Below, in pieces: positions 26,035-34,108 of a stretch of 44,295 nucleotides of DNA (position 1 is the first letter of the stretch; every line of letters begins with the position of its first letter). Origin of the DNA: an uncultured Bacteroides sp. (lineage in GTDB: Bacteria > Bacteroidota > Bacteroidia > Bacteroidales > Bacteroidaceae); contig NZ_CAJTSC010000026.1 of the NCBI RefSeq assembly GCF_910578895.1, positions 1-44,295 of the forward strand, given 5' to 3'. The position numbers were made by a program, and so were the translations under genes. Below the pieces are notes generated by a model that was given only the letters and a program-made list of their open reading frames with translations, did not search any database and was not told where the DNA came from.

Positions 26035-28866
26035 ATGCAAGAAGAGACAGAATATATCAACGTATACGGAGCGCGTGTACACAATTTGAAGAACATTGAT
26101 GCTGAAATTCCCCGCAACAGCCTGACGGTCATCACCGGGTTGAGCGGAAGCGGTAAGTCATCCCTCGCGTTCGATACGATATTTGCCGAAGGCCAGCGCC
26201 GTTATATCGAAACTTTTTCCGCTTACGCCCGTAATTTCCTGGGCAACCTGGAGCGCCCCGATGTGGATAAGATTACAGGTTTGAGTCCTGTGATTTCCAT
26301 CGAGCAGAAGACCACCAATAAAAATCCGCGTTCCACCGTAGGCACGACAACGGAGATATACGACTATCTTCGTCTGCTGTATGCCCGTGCCGGCGAAGCC
26401 TATTCCTACCTCTCCGGTGAGAAAATGGTGAAATATACCGAAGAACAGATTCTTGAACTTATTCTGAACGACTATAAAGGCAAGCGTATTTATCTTCTTG
26501 CCCCGTTGGTGCGTAGTCGTAAAGGGCATTACAAGGAGTTGTTCGAGCAAATCCGCAAGAAGGGTTATCTCTATGTCCGTGTAGACGGCGAGGTACGCGA
26601 GGCTTTGCCCGGCATGAAACTTGACCGTTATAAAAACCACGATGTGGAAGTGGTAATCGACAAGTTGGTGGTGGCGGACAAGGATGATACCCGCCTGAAA
26701 AACAGTGTTGCCGCTGCCATGCGCCAGGGAGACGGATTGCTGATGGTTCTTGATGCCCAAAGCGAAAGCGTGCGCCATTACAGCAAACGCCTGATGTGTC
26801 CTGTCACCGGATTGTCTTATCGCGAACCCGCCCCTCATAACTTTTCTTTCAACTCTCCGCAGGGAGCTTGTCCTAAATGCAAGGGGCTGGGTGTGGTGAA
26901 CCAGATTGATATAGACAAAATCATTCCGGACCGTGAACTTTCTATCGGCGAAGGTGCTATCATACCTTTGGGAAAGTCCAAGAACAGTATGATATTCTGG
27001 CAGATTACCGCTTTGTTGGAGAAATACGAAGCTACGCTGAAAACTCCTGTCAAGGAGTTGCCGGACGATGCCATTGATGAGATTTTATACGGTTCGGACG
27101 ATCGTATCAAGATAAAGAGTTCGCTTATCGGCACCTCTTCCGATTACTTTGTCACTTTCGAAGGCGTAGTGAAATACATTCAGATGTTGCAGGAAAAAGA
27201 TGCGTCCGCTACTGCGCAGAAATGGGCGGAACAGTTTGCCAAGACCGCTGTTTGTCCCGAATGCCATGGGGCGAAACTGAATAAGGAGGCTTTGGCATAC
27301 CGCATTCATGATAAGAATATCCACGAACTTTCCACGATGGATATCAACGAATTGTATGATTGGCTGATGAACGTGGACCGCTATCTCAGCAACAAGCAAC
27401 AGCAGATTGCCGTAGAGATATTGAAGGAAATCCGTACCCGTCTGAAGTTCCTGTTGGATGTAGGGTTGGATTATTTGTCGTTAGACCGCAGTGCTGTCAG
27501 CCTTTCCGGCGGCGAAAGCCAGCGCATCCGGCTCGCCACGCAGATAGGCTCGCAACTGGTAAATGTGCTCTATATCCTTGATGAACCGAGTATCGGGCTG
27601 CACCAGCGCGACAATCAGCGGCTTATTCATTCGCTGAAAGAGTTGCGCGATATGGGTAATTCCGTCATCGTGGTGGAGCATGACAAAGACATGATGCTTG
27701 CCGCCGATTACGTTATTGATATGGGGCCCAAAGCCGGACGGTTGGGTGGCGAGGTGGTTTTTGCGGGCACTCCGCAGAAGATGTTGCAGACGCATACGCT
27801 CACGTCCCAATACCTGAACGGCGAGCGTGCCATTGAAGTGCCTGCCGAACGGCGTAAGGGAAGCGGTCATAGTCTTTGGTTGCGCGGTGCGAAGGGCAAT
27901 AACCTGAAAAACGTAGATGTGGAGTTCCCGCTCGGTAAACTGATTTGTGTAACGGGCGTGTCGGGCAGTGGAAAGTCTACGCTGATTAATGAAACGCTTC
28001 AGCCTATTCTTTCGCAGAAGTTCTATCGTTCCCTGCAGGACCCTTTGGAATACGACAGTATCGAAGGGTTGGAGTATATAGACAAGGTGGTGAACGTAGA
28101 CCAGTCTCCTTTGGGACGTACGCCGCGCTCCAATCCCGCTACCTATACAGGTGTGTTCTCCGACATCCGTAACCTGTTTGTCGGTTTGCCCGAAGCCAAG
28201 ATACGCGGCTACAAAGCGGGGCGTTTCTCGTTCAATGTCAGCGGTGGACGTTGCGAAGCCTGCCAGGGCAACGGCTATAAGACTATCGAGATGAACTTCC
28301 TGCCCGATGTGTATGTTCCCTGTGAGGTTTGCCACGGCAAGCGTTACAACCGCGAGACGCTGGAAGTGCGTTTCAAAGGGAAATCCATTGCCGATGTGTT
28401 GGATATGACGATAAACCGTGCGGTGGAATTTTTTGAGAACGTGCCTCAGATTTTGAATAAAATCAAGGTTATCCAGGAAGTCGGTCTGGGATATATCAAA
28501 CTGGGCCAGTCCTCCACCACGCTTTCCGGTGGTGAAAGCCAGCGTGTGAAACTGGCTACCGAACTTGCCAAACGCGACACGGGCAAAACACTTTATATCC
28601 TTGACGAGCCTACCACCGGATTGCATTTCGAGGACATCCGCGTCTTGATGAGTGTGCTGAACAGGCTGGTCGATAAAGGCAATACGGTTATCGTTATCGA
28701 GCATAACCTCGATGTGATAAAAATGGCGGACTATATCATCGATATGGGTCCCGAAGGCGGTAAGGGCGGGGGAGAATTGTTGTCTTGCGGCACGCCCGAA
28801 GAGGTGGCGAAGAGCACCAAAGGACATACCCCGAAGTTTCTGAAAGAGGAGTTAGAGCCTGCTTGA
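26035..28866 (+). CDS. uvrA: Excinuclease ABC subunit UvrA
   Basis: A 943-residue UvrA of usual length with two ABC ATPase modules: Walker A GLSGSGKS (35-42) and GVSGSGKS (about 640-648), and two LSGGESQR signature sequences (about residues 488 and 828). Zinc-binding clusters are present: CPKCKGLG with CPECHGAK, and CEACQGNGYK with CEVCHGKRY (about 740-775). UvrA2 dimers find bulky lesions and load UvrB. The last four codons and the stop (TTA GAG CCT GCT TGA) fall inside the left end of GAGCCTG element copy C, so the protein ends ELEPA only because of the insertion; its ancestral C terminus may have differed. Confidence 0.97.
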   Translation: MQEETEYINVYGARVHNLKNIDAEIPRNSLTVITGLSGSGKSSLAFDTIFAEGQRRYIETFSAYARNFLGNLERPDVDKITGLSPVISIEQKTTNKNPRSTVGTTTEIYDYLRLLYARAGEAYSYLSGEKMVKYTEEQILELILNDYKGKRIYLLAPLVRSRKGHYKELFEQIRKKGYLYVRVDGEVREALPGMKLDRYKNHDVEVVIDKLVVADKDDTRLKNSVAAAMRQGDGLLMVLDAQSESVRHYSKRLMCPVTGLSYREPAPHNFSFNSPQGACPKCKGLGVVNQIDIDKIIPDRELSIGEGAIIPLGKSKNSMIFWQITALLEKYEATLKTPVKELPDDAIDEILYGSDDRIKIKSSLIGTSSDYFVTFEGVVKYIQMLQEKDASATAQKWAEQFAKTAVCPECHGAKLNKEALAYRIHDKNIHELSTMDINELYDWLMNVDRYLSNKQQQIAVEILKEIRTRLKFLLDVGLDYLSLDRSAVSLSGGESQRIRLATQIGSQLVNVLYILDEPSIGLHQRDNQRLIHSLKELRDMGNSVIVVEHDKDMMLAADYVIDMGPKAGRLGGEVVFAGTPQKMLQTHTLTSQYLNGERAIEVPAERRKGSGHSLWLRGAKGNNLKNVDVEFPLGKLICVTGVSGSGKSTLINETLQPILSQKFYRSLQDPLEYDSIEGLEYIDKVVNVDQSPLGRTPRSNPATYTGVFSDIRNLFVGLPEAKIRGYKAGRFSFNVSGGRCEACQGNGYKTIEMNFLPDVYVPCEVCHGKRYNRETLEVRFKGKSIADVLDMTINRAVEFFENVPQILNKIKVIQEVGLGYIKLGQSSTTLSGGESQRVKLATELAKRDTGKTLYILDEPTTGLHFEDIRVLMSVLNRLVDKGNTVIVIEHNLDVIKMADYIIDMGPEGGKGGGELLSCGTPEEVAKSTKGHTPKFLKEELEPA

Positions 28867-28944
28867 ATTTTGTTCAGCCTTCTTTTGATAGTTCTTTTCG
28901 AGGATGTTTTCCTGTTTTTATGAGGAGCACGGGCCAGGCTCTTA
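28852..28944 (+). mobile_element. GAGCCTG element, copy C (internally deleted) overlapping the uvrA stop
   Basis: A 93-base derivative with left end TTAGAGCCTGCTTGAATTTT, interior TTCTTTTGATAGTTCTTTTCG and GAGGATGTTTTCCTG, then directly GGGCCAGGCTCTTA at the right. Compared with the 165-base copy A about 70 bases of the right half are missing. Its left end supplies the last codons and stop of uvrA. Confidence 0.7.
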
Positions 28945-28997
28945 TAGCCGTGGTTCCGATGAAAAAATTATTTACTCGTATCTAATCATAACTTGCA

Positions 28998-29486
28998 ATG
29001 AAAGAAGTGAAAATCAATAAAACCAATGCCGCCCGGCTGCTTGATAAGGCTAAGATTGCCTACGAACTTATTCCGTACGAGGTGGATGAAAAAGACCTGA
29101 GTGCCATACACGTTGCCGCCAGCTTGGGGGAAGATATAGAACAGGTCTTTAAAACACTGATATTGCATGGCGACAAGAGCGGATATTTTGTGTGCGTTAT
29201 TCCCGGAGAGCATGAAGTAGACCTGAAAATGGCGGCGAAGGTGTCCGGAAACAAGAAGTGCGACCTCATACCTATGAAAGAGCTGCTTCCGCTGACGGGA
29301 TACATCCGCGGCGGCTGTTCGCCTATCGGCATGAAAAAGCCTTTTCCCACCTATATCCACAAGACTTGCCTGCGGTTTCCCTATATCTATATCAGTGCCG
29401 GGCAACGCGGGCTGCAACTTAAACTCAGTCCGGAAGATTTGATAAAGGAAGTACGTGCCGAGGTCTGCACGCTTTTCGAGGAATGA
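28998..29486 (+). CDS. ybaK: YbaK/EbsC-family Cys-tRNA(Pro) deacylase
   Basis: A 162-residue YbaK-domain protein. It carries the domain's pattern TNAARLLDKAKIAYELIPYEVDE, then IEQVFKTLILHGDKSGYFVCVIPGEHEVDLKMAAKVSGNKKCDLIPM, and GGCSPIGMKKPFPTYI with the conserved GxxSP(I/F)G loop and the Lys of the family. YbaK clears Cys wrongly loaded on tRNA-Pro. It follows uvrA and copy C of the GAGCCTG element by 53 bases and may be read from the uvrA transcript. The next gene begins after a 108-base gap. Confidence 0.88.
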   Translation: MKEVKINKTNAARLLDKAKIAYELIPYEVDEKDLSAIHVAASLGEDIEQVFKTLILHGDKSGYFVCVIPGEHEVDLKMAAKVSGNKKCDLIPMKELLPLTGYIRGGCSPIGMKKPFPTYIHKTCLRFPYIYISAGQRGLQLKLSPEDLIKEVRAEVCTLFEE

Positions 29487-29593
29487 AAAATCCGTGCTTC
29501 CGGCAAGAGATATTCCGTTTTTTTACCGGAAATCTCGATGAAAAACATATAAATAAACTAATACTAATTACTAATTTACAAAAACTTATTTTT

Positions 29594-31156
29594 ATGTTTA
29601 GCAAACACCCTAATGGTTTGATTGCTGCCGCTTTGGCTAATATGGGAGAGCGTTTCGGCTTCTATATTATGATGGCAATCCTCACACTGTTTATCTCGGC
29701 GAAGTTCGGGCTGTCTGAAACAACCACCGGATATATCTATTCCGCATTCTATGCATCCATCTATATCTTGGCATTGGCAGGCGGTATCATTGCCGACAAG
29801 ACGAAAAACTTCAAAGGCACTATTCTTGCCGGATTGCTGATGATGGCTGTCGGCTATCTCATCATTGCCATTCCTACTCCTACGCCTGTTCCCAGCTTAG
29901 GTCTTTATTTGGGGCTGACTTGTCTCGGATTGCTGGTTATCGCTTTCGGCAACGGTTTGTTCAAAGGCAATCTTCAGGCATTGGTAGGCCAGATGTACGA
30001 TGACCCCAAATACTCAAGCCTGCGCGACTCCGGTTTCCAGATATTCTATATGTTCATCAATATCGGCGGTTTCTTTGCTCCGTGGATTGCCATCGGTGTG
30101 CGCAACTGGTGGTTGAAGGTCAACAACTTCGACTACGATGCCACCTTGCCCGAGCTTTGCCATCAATTCCTCAAGGAAGGCGACAAAATGGCTCCCCAGG
30201 CAATGGAGAACCTTACGGCATTGGCAGACAAAGTGACGCTCGACGGTAGCCATGTGGCGGATATGGGTGCATTTGTCAACAACTATCTGGATGTGTTCAA
30301 CCGTGGTTTCCAATACGCTTTCATGGCCGCCATTGTAGCCATGTTGATTTCATTGGTAATCTATCTGGCAAACAAGAAACGTTTCCCCGATCCTGCAAAG
30401 AAGACGGTAGCGGCTAAAGAGCAGGATACTACTGTAAGCAAGGAAGAAATCAAGATGAGCGCAGCCGAAATCCGACAACGCATTTATGCTTTGTTCGCCG
30501 TGTTCGGGGTGGTAATCTTCTTCTGGTTGTCGTTCCACCAGAACGGTTATTCGCTCACATATTTCGCACGCGACTATGTAGACTTGAGCGTAATCGACAT
30601 CGACCTCGGTTTTACCCGCATCAAGGGTGCTGAAATATTCCAGTGCGTAAACCCGTTCTTTGTGGTCTTCCTTACTCCGTTCATTATGTGGCTGTTCGGC
30701 GCGTTGAAGAAGAGAGACAAAGAGCCGTCCACTCCGATGAAGATTGCTATCGGTATGGGCATCGCGGCATTGGCTTACGTGTTCCTGATGGCGTTCTCGT
30801 TTACGTTGCCCGCCAAAGACGCGTTGAGCACGATGAGTGCTGCCGAAGTCAGCGCCATCCGCGTCACTCCGTGGATTATGATCGGTTTGTACTTCATTCT
30901 TACGGTTGCCGAATTGTTCATTTCGCCGCTGGGCTTGTCTTTCGTGTCTAAAGTGGCTCCTCCTCATTTGCAGGGACTGATGCAAGGCTGTTGGCTGGCT
31001 GCAACTGCGGTGGGCAATTCATTGCTCTTCATTGGCGGCATTCTTTATACTACTGTTCCCATTTGGGCATGCTGGCTGGTATTCGTGGGTGCCACTGCCG
31101 CTTCCATGATTGTGATGCTCTCGATGGTGAAGTGGCTGGAGAGAGTAGCGAAATAA
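29594..31156 (+). CDS. POT/PTR2-family proton-dependent peptide transporter
   Basis: A 520-residue major facilitator protein. The first helix carries NMGERFGFYIMMAILTLF, matching the ExxERFxxY motif for proton and peptide binding. About 12-14 hydrophobic helices follow, with the FYMFINIGGFFAPWIAIGVRN signature of the PTR2 group (about residues 147-167). A longer extramembrane loop with charged residues (about 270-295) separates two halves. It imports di- and tripeptides with protons. The frame runs open upstream to 29483, overlapping ybaK, but only the Met at 29594 places the ERF motif in the first helix at the right distance from the N terminus. A strong terminator follows at 31175-31229. 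Confidence 0.9.
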   Translation: MFSKHPNGLIAAALANMGERFGFYIMMAILTLFISAKFGLSETTTGYIYSAFYASIYILALAGGIIADKTKNFKGTILAGLLMMAVGYLIIAIPTPTPVPSLGLYLGLTCLGLLVIAFGNGLFKGNLQALVGQMYDDPKYSSLRDSGFQIFYMFINIGGFFAPWIAIGVRNWWLKVNNFDYDATLPELCHQFLKEGDKMAPQAMENLTALADKVTLDGSHVADMGAFVNNYLDVFNRGFQYAFMAAIVAMLISLVIYLANKKRFPDPAKKTVAAKEQDTTVSKEEIKMSAAEIRQRIYALFAVFGVVIFFWLSFHQNGYSLTYFARDYVDLSVIDIDLGFTRIKGAEIFQCVNPFFVVFLTPFIMWLFGALKKRDKEPSTPMKIAIGMGIAALAYVFLMAFSFTLPAKDALSTMSAAEVSAIRVTPWIMIGLYFILTVAELFISPLGLSFVSKVAPPHLQGLMQGCWLAATAVGNSLLFIGGILYTTVPIWACWLVFVGATAASMIVMLSMVKWLERVAK

Positions 31157-31174
31157 CCGGATAGTATAAAAAAC

Positions 31175-31229
31175 AAAAGAGGATGTGTCGAAACCATGTA
31201 TAAGTTATTTCGACACATCCTCTTTTTTT
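31175..31229. terminator. Strong bidirectional terminator
   Basis: AAAAGAGGATGTGTCGAAA (31175-31193) pairs over 19 bases with TTTCGACACATCCTCTTTT (31208-31226) around a 14-base loop, with a T run on the plus strand and an A run at the minus end. It separates the convergent peptide transporter and acetyltransferase genes. Confidence 0.85.
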
Positions 31230-31242
31230 GTAGCCGCACCGC

Positions 31243-31746
31243 CTATTCTTCAATCTCCAGTTGCATTATATAATCGTTCATATAATATCCGTTTCCTATC
31301 GGAAAATCACCTTCCCTTGATTTCTTCATTCCCATGTGCTCGTAGAAACGCACCGCCTTGTTGTTGCGGTTCACGTTCAGTTCCATCGTGCACGGACCGG
31401 GATGCACGTTCCTGATGTATTTCACAGCCTCCCGAAACAGGAAACTGCCGCAGTGTGCGCCTTGGTAATAGGGGAGCACATAAATCTTTTGCAGATGGAA
31501 CAGATTTTCTTCTTCCTGCTGCACGGATACGTAGCCCGCCGCTTCACACTCCTCGTAGGCAATGAGGTATACGTGTCCTTCCTCTTCCATCTGCTTGCGG
31601 ATGTTCGCTAAAGAGTACATCCATTCCATCATATATGCTATTTGTTCTTTGGAGAGTATCTCTTTGTAAGTTTCGGGAAATATCTGCCAGGCAAGTTTAT
31701 GAATTAACTCGCAATCGGCACTTGTCGCTTTTCTGATAGTAAACAT
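31243..31746 (-). CDS. GNAT-family N-acetyltransferase
   Basis: A 167-residue GNAT protein. It has FTIRKATSADCELIHKLAWQIFPETY at the N terminus, AAGYVSVQQEEENLFHLQKIYVLPYYQGAHCGSFLFREAV with the acetyl-CoA loop QGAHCGSFL (close to Q/RxxGxG/A), and the closing CTMELNVNRNNKAVRFYEHMGMKKSREGDF, the family's motif B. The acceptor cannot be inferred. A TATATTTG box on the minus strand at 31950-31957 would be its promoter, in which case the whole of GAGCCTG element copy B lies in its leader. It is followed on its own strand by the strong terminator at 31175-31229. Confidence 0.85.
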   Translation of the reverse strand: MFTIRKATSADCELIHKLAWQIFPETYKEILSKEQIAYMMEWMYSLANIRKQMEEEGHVYLIAYEECEAAGYVSVQQEEENLFHLQKIYVLPYYQGAHCGSFLFREAVKYIRNVHPGPCTMELNVNRNNKAVRFYEHMGMKKSREGDFPIGNGYYMNDYIMQLEIEE

Positions 31747-31763
31747 ATTCTGTAGTGTTTATA

Positions 31764-31942
31764 TTAAGAGCCTGTTTAAATTTTCTTCAAAAAGTTTTTT
31801 CAGCTTCTTTTGAACCTCTTTCCGGTCTGTTTCCCTCTTTTTATTCGTCACATAGCCCGCTATGCTCCTCCTCAAAAAATTGAAAAACATCCTCGAAAAG
31901 AACGCTCAAAACAATGCTGAATAAAATTTAAACAGGCTCTAA
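31764..31942 (-). mobile_element. GAGCCTG element, full-length copy B (MITE-like)
   Basis: A 179-base element with left end TTAAGAGCCTGTTTAAATTT and right end AAATTTAAACAGGCTCTAA, giving an 18-base perfect terminal inverted repeat (AGAGCCTGTTTAAATTTT). The interior matches copy A in reverse orientation, including the ACCTCTTTCCGGTCTGTTT and CATAGCCCGCTATGCTCCTC stretches. Nested TTCAGC/GCTGAA pairs inside the ends extend the fold. It lies in the leader of the acetyltransferase gene. Confidence 0.8.
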
Positions 31943-31949
31943 TGGAATA

Positions 31950-31957
31950 CAAATATA
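31950..31957 (-). promoter_or_regulatory. -7 box of the acetyltransferase gene, beyond the element
   Basis: Minus-strand TATATTTG fits TAnnTTTG. If used, element copy B would be transcribed as part of a leader of about 200 bases. A -33 match is weak. Confidence 0.35.
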
Positions 31958-32011
31958 GCGAAGTAAGTTGTTCTTTAACAGGTATGGCTCTTAAAAAATA
32001 TTAAACGTAAT

Positions 32012-32032
32012 GTACCTTGTAATGCAAGGTAC
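32012..32032 (+). promoter_or_regulatory. Palindromic operator candidate for PadR
   Basis: GTACCTTG TAATG CAAGGTAC is a perfect 8-base inverted repeat with a 5-base centre. It lies just upstream of the TATATTTG box at 32045-32052, where the -33 contact would be made, so a bound dimer would block the promoter. It resembles the inverted binding sites of PadR autoregulators. Confidence 0.6.
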
Positions 32033-32044
32033 TTGCATAATACA

Positions 32045-32052
32045 TATATTTG
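32045..32052 (+). promoter_or_regulatory. -7 box of the padR-pspC operon
   Basis: TATATTTG matches TAnnTTTG. A TTG within the palindrome (32017-32019) could be the -33 element, 25 bases upstream. The leader to the PadR ATG at 32147 is about 90 bases and carries a solo end of the GAGCCTG element. Confidence 0.5.
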
Positions 32053-32114
32053 TGCCATGCAAAGGACAGGGAGACGACAGCTTTGTCCGCAAAAGCAGAA
32101 TCATATAAAACCTA

Positions 32115-32130
32115 TTAAACAGGCTCTTAA
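32115..32130 (+). repeat. Solo end of the GAGCCTG element
   Basis: TTAAACAGGCTCTTAA matches the right end of element copy A exactly over 16 bases but has no element interior beside it. It is 16 bases before the PadR start codon, in the leader of the operon. Confidence 0.55.
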
Positions 32131-32146
32131 TAAACATAAAGAGATT

Positions 32147-32473
32147 ATGGACGTTAACAATGTAAAATCGCAAATGCGTAAAGGGATGCTTGAGTATTGC
32201 ATCATGCTGTTGCTTCACAAGGAGCCGGCGTATGCCTCGGACATCATACAGAAACTGAAAGAGGCGCGGCTGATTGTAGTGGAAGGGACACTCTATCCGT
32301 TGCTTACCCGTCTGAAAAATGATGATTTGTTGAGTTATGAATGGATAGAATCCACGCAAGGACCGCCACGCAAGTATTATAAGCTTACGGGGAAAGGAGA
32401 GGGCTTTTTGAGGGAACTGGAAGTGTCCTGGCAGGAATTGAGCGATACGGTCAGTCATATTGCAAACAAATAA
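32147..32473 (+). CDS. PadR-family transcriptional regulator
   Basis: A 108-residue winged-helix repressor. The pattern MRKGMLEYCIMLLLHKEPAYASDIIQKLKEARLIVVEGTLYPLLTRLKNDDLLSYEWIES is the PadR core, with the GTLYPLLTRLKNDDLL recognition helix region, followed by GPPRKYYKLTGKGE of the wing and a short dimerising helix. The open frame starts at 32033 but only this Met begins the domain. The palindrome at 32012-32032 is a likely operator. The downstream PspC-domain gene is 14 bases away, a pairing widespread in Bacteroidetes and Firmicutes where PadR controls a membrane-stress PspC protein. Confidence 0.92.
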   Translation: MDVNNVKSQMRKGMLEYCIMLLLHKEPAYASDIIQKLKEARLIVVEGTLYPLLTRLKNDDLLSYEWIESTQGPPRKYYKLTGKGEGFLRELEVSWQELSDTVSHIANK

Positions 32474-32487
32474 AAAAACATATAACA

Positions 32488-33603
32488 ATGAAGAAGACAT
32501 TCACAGTAAACTTGGGTGGAACGGTTTTTCACATTGATGAAGACGCTTACCGCCTTTTAGATAACTATTTAAGCAACCTGAAGATACATTTCCGCAAGGA
32601 GTGCGGTGCGGACGAGATTATCGACGACATCGAACGCCGCATTTCCGAACTGTTTGCGGAGAAGCTTGTTACGGGTTCGCAGGTGATTACCATTGCCGAT
32701 GTGGAAGAGGTTATCGCACGCATGGGCAAACCCGAAGAGTTGGATACTGATGCGGAGAATGGCGCTGCCAAAACGGAAGGCTGTGAGAGTGGTGGCGGCA
32801 GCCGTACGGGCAATGCGGGTACGGACTTTTCGGCAACTGCCGGAAAAGTGCATCATCGCTTTTATCGCAACCCCGACGACAAGATGTTAGGGGGCGTGGT
32901 GAGCGGATTGGCTGCCTATTGGGGGTGGGATGTTACCATCTGCCGCCTGCTGTTTGTCGTAATCATGATATTCGGTTTCAAGTTCTTGCTGCCCGCCTAT
33001 ATTGCTTGTTGGATAATCGTTCCCGAAGCCCGTACGGCAGCCGAAAAGTTGAGCATGCGGGGAGAGGCGGTCACGGTGGACAATATAGGAAAAACGGTGA
33101 CCGGAGGTTTTGAAAAGGTGGCAAACGGTGTGAACAATTACATGCACTCCGACAAACCCCGTACTTTCCTGCAGAGGTTGGGCGATACGTTGGTGATGGT
33201 TGTCGGATTATGCCTTAAGGTTTGTTTGGTGATACTCGCCATTCTCTGCAGTCCGCTGTTGCTGGTGTTCGGGATAGTATTTGTCGCATTGCTTTTTGCT
33301 GCCGCAACGGTTGCCATCGGTGGGGGAGCGGCACTGATTTCCATGTTCCCCGCTTTCGATGTGGCATTGCCTACCTCTCCGTTGGCTGCTATCGTAATGT
33401 GCATTGCGGGTGTTCTGTTGGTAGCCATTCCGTTGATGAGCCTTGTCTGGTCAATCTTCAGCTTGGCATTCAAATGGCGTCCTATGGCATTCGGGCTGAA
33501 GTGGACGTTGGTAATCCTTTGGATTATAAGTGCGGCACTGTTCGGCATCTGCCTTGCCATGCAGGAACCCATACTATCGGCATTGCCCTTCTCCTTTTTG
33601 TAA
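32488..33603 (+). CDS. PspC-domain membrane protein
   Basis: A 371-residue protein. Residues 1-70 form a cytoplasmic domain typical of Bacteroidetes PspC proteins (FTVNLGGTVFHIDEDAYRLL, ECGADEIIDDIERRISELFAEKL). A flexible Gly/Ala-rich linker leads to the PspC domain at about 117-180: RFYRNPDDKMLGGVVSGLAAYWGWDVTICRLLFVVIMIFGFKFLLPAYIACWIIVPEA. Four further hydrophobic helices fill the C-terminal half. PspC proteins respond to membrane stress. Operon partner of the PadR gene; the GGA-rich linker has no clear function. No terminator hairpin is seen right after the stop, but the CACGGATTTCG inverted repeat follows at 33664. Confidence 0.9.
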   Translation: MKKTFTVNLGGTVFHIDEDAYRLLDNYLSNLKIHFRKECGADEIIDDIERRISELFAEKLVTGSQVITIADVEEVIARMGKPEELDTDAENGAAKTEGCESGGGSRTGNAGTDFSATAGKVHHRFYRNPDDKMLGGVVSGLAAYWGWDVTICRLLFVVIMIFGFKFLLPAYIACWIIVPEARTAAEKLSMRGEAVTVDNIGKTVTGGFEKVANGVNNYMHSDKPRTFLQRLGDTLVMVVGLCLKVCLVILAILCSPLLLVFGIVFVALLFAAATVAIGGGAALISMFPAFDVALPTSPLAAIVMCIAGVLLVAIPLMSLVWSIFSLAFKWRPMAFGLKWTLVILWIISAALFGICLAMQEPILSALPFSFL

Positions 33604-33663
33604 AGGGTGGAAAAAATTATCTTTGGAAGTTGTTCCTAACCTATCCGGCAGGTTTCTTCTCAG

Positions 33664-33707
33664 ACACGGATTTCGCGGTTTTCACGGAAAAATCACGAAA
33701 TCCGTGT
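33664..33707. repeat. CACGGATTTCG-type inverted repeat
   Basis: ACACGGATTTCG (33664-33675) and CGAAATCCGTGT (33696-33707) are perfect 12-base inverted copies around GCGGTTTTCACGGAAAAATCA. The TTTTCACGGAAAAA core recurs as TTTCACGGAAAAA at about 38510, marking a short intergenic repeat family. It also may end the padR-pspC transcript. Confidence 0.55.
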
Positions 33708-33752
33708 AAATCTTAAGATGTTTTACATCAAAAACTACTAAAATGTTTCCGA

Positions 33753-33777
33753 TTGACGTAAATTACATCTACCTTTG
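33753..33777 (+). promoter_or_regulatory. Promoter of the GIY-YIG/cyclase-like cassette
   Basis: TACCTTTG (33770-33777) matches TAnnTTTG, with TTG at 33753-33755, a somewhat short spacer. The leader to the ATG at 33802 is about 20 bases. It makes the cassette independent of padR-pspC. Confidence 0.55.
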
Positions 33778-33801
33778 TGAAGCATTCCTAAAGACAATAA
33801 G

Positions 33802-34104
33802 ATGAAAAAAGACTATGAGACTATAGTTAAGGAGATAGTGGAACACCTCTCCAAAAGTGGTAAAAGGTATTATTCCGATTTTTATATCGGGATTACAAAT
33901 GATGTGGAACAGCGCATGTTTAAAGAACACAATGTGCCGAAAGAGAAAAACTGGTGGATTTTCCGTACTGCCGAAAACTCTGATATTGCCAGAGAGGTAG
34001 AAAACCACTTCTTAAAATTAGGAATGAGAGGGGATAATAAGGGCGGAGACGACACAAGCAATGTGGTTTATTGCTATGCCGTTACTCCCACAACAGCTGA
34101 ATGA
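33802..34104 (+). CDS. GIY-YIG-like small protein
   Basis: A 100-residue protein. DFYIGITNDVEQRMFKEHN (residues 26-44) resembles the second half of the GIY-YIG nuclease core: YIG, then Arg38 and His43 at the usual distance, with a candidate metal-binding Glu in AREVENHFL (Glu65 or Glu67). The first GIY strand is replaced by RYYS, so the fold is atypical and activity is uncertain. Similar small proteins occur in phages and mobile islands. Its TGA stop at 34102-34104 is four bases before the ATG of the cyclase-like gene, so the two are cotranscribed and translated in sequence. The pair is AT-richer than its neighbours, which is compatible with transfer. The function is not known. Confidence 0.55.
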   Translation: MKKDYETIVKEIVEHLSKSGKRYYSDFYIGITNDVEQRMFKEHNVPKEKNWWIFRTAENSDIAREVENHFLKLGMRGDNKGGDDTSNVVYCYAVTPTTAE

Positions 34105-34108
34105 CGCT

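Noticed and set aside
27481..28827. 448-codon open frame on the minus strand
   Set aside because: It lies antisense to the conserved uvrA ATPase region and its long open frame follows from the codon use of uvrA.
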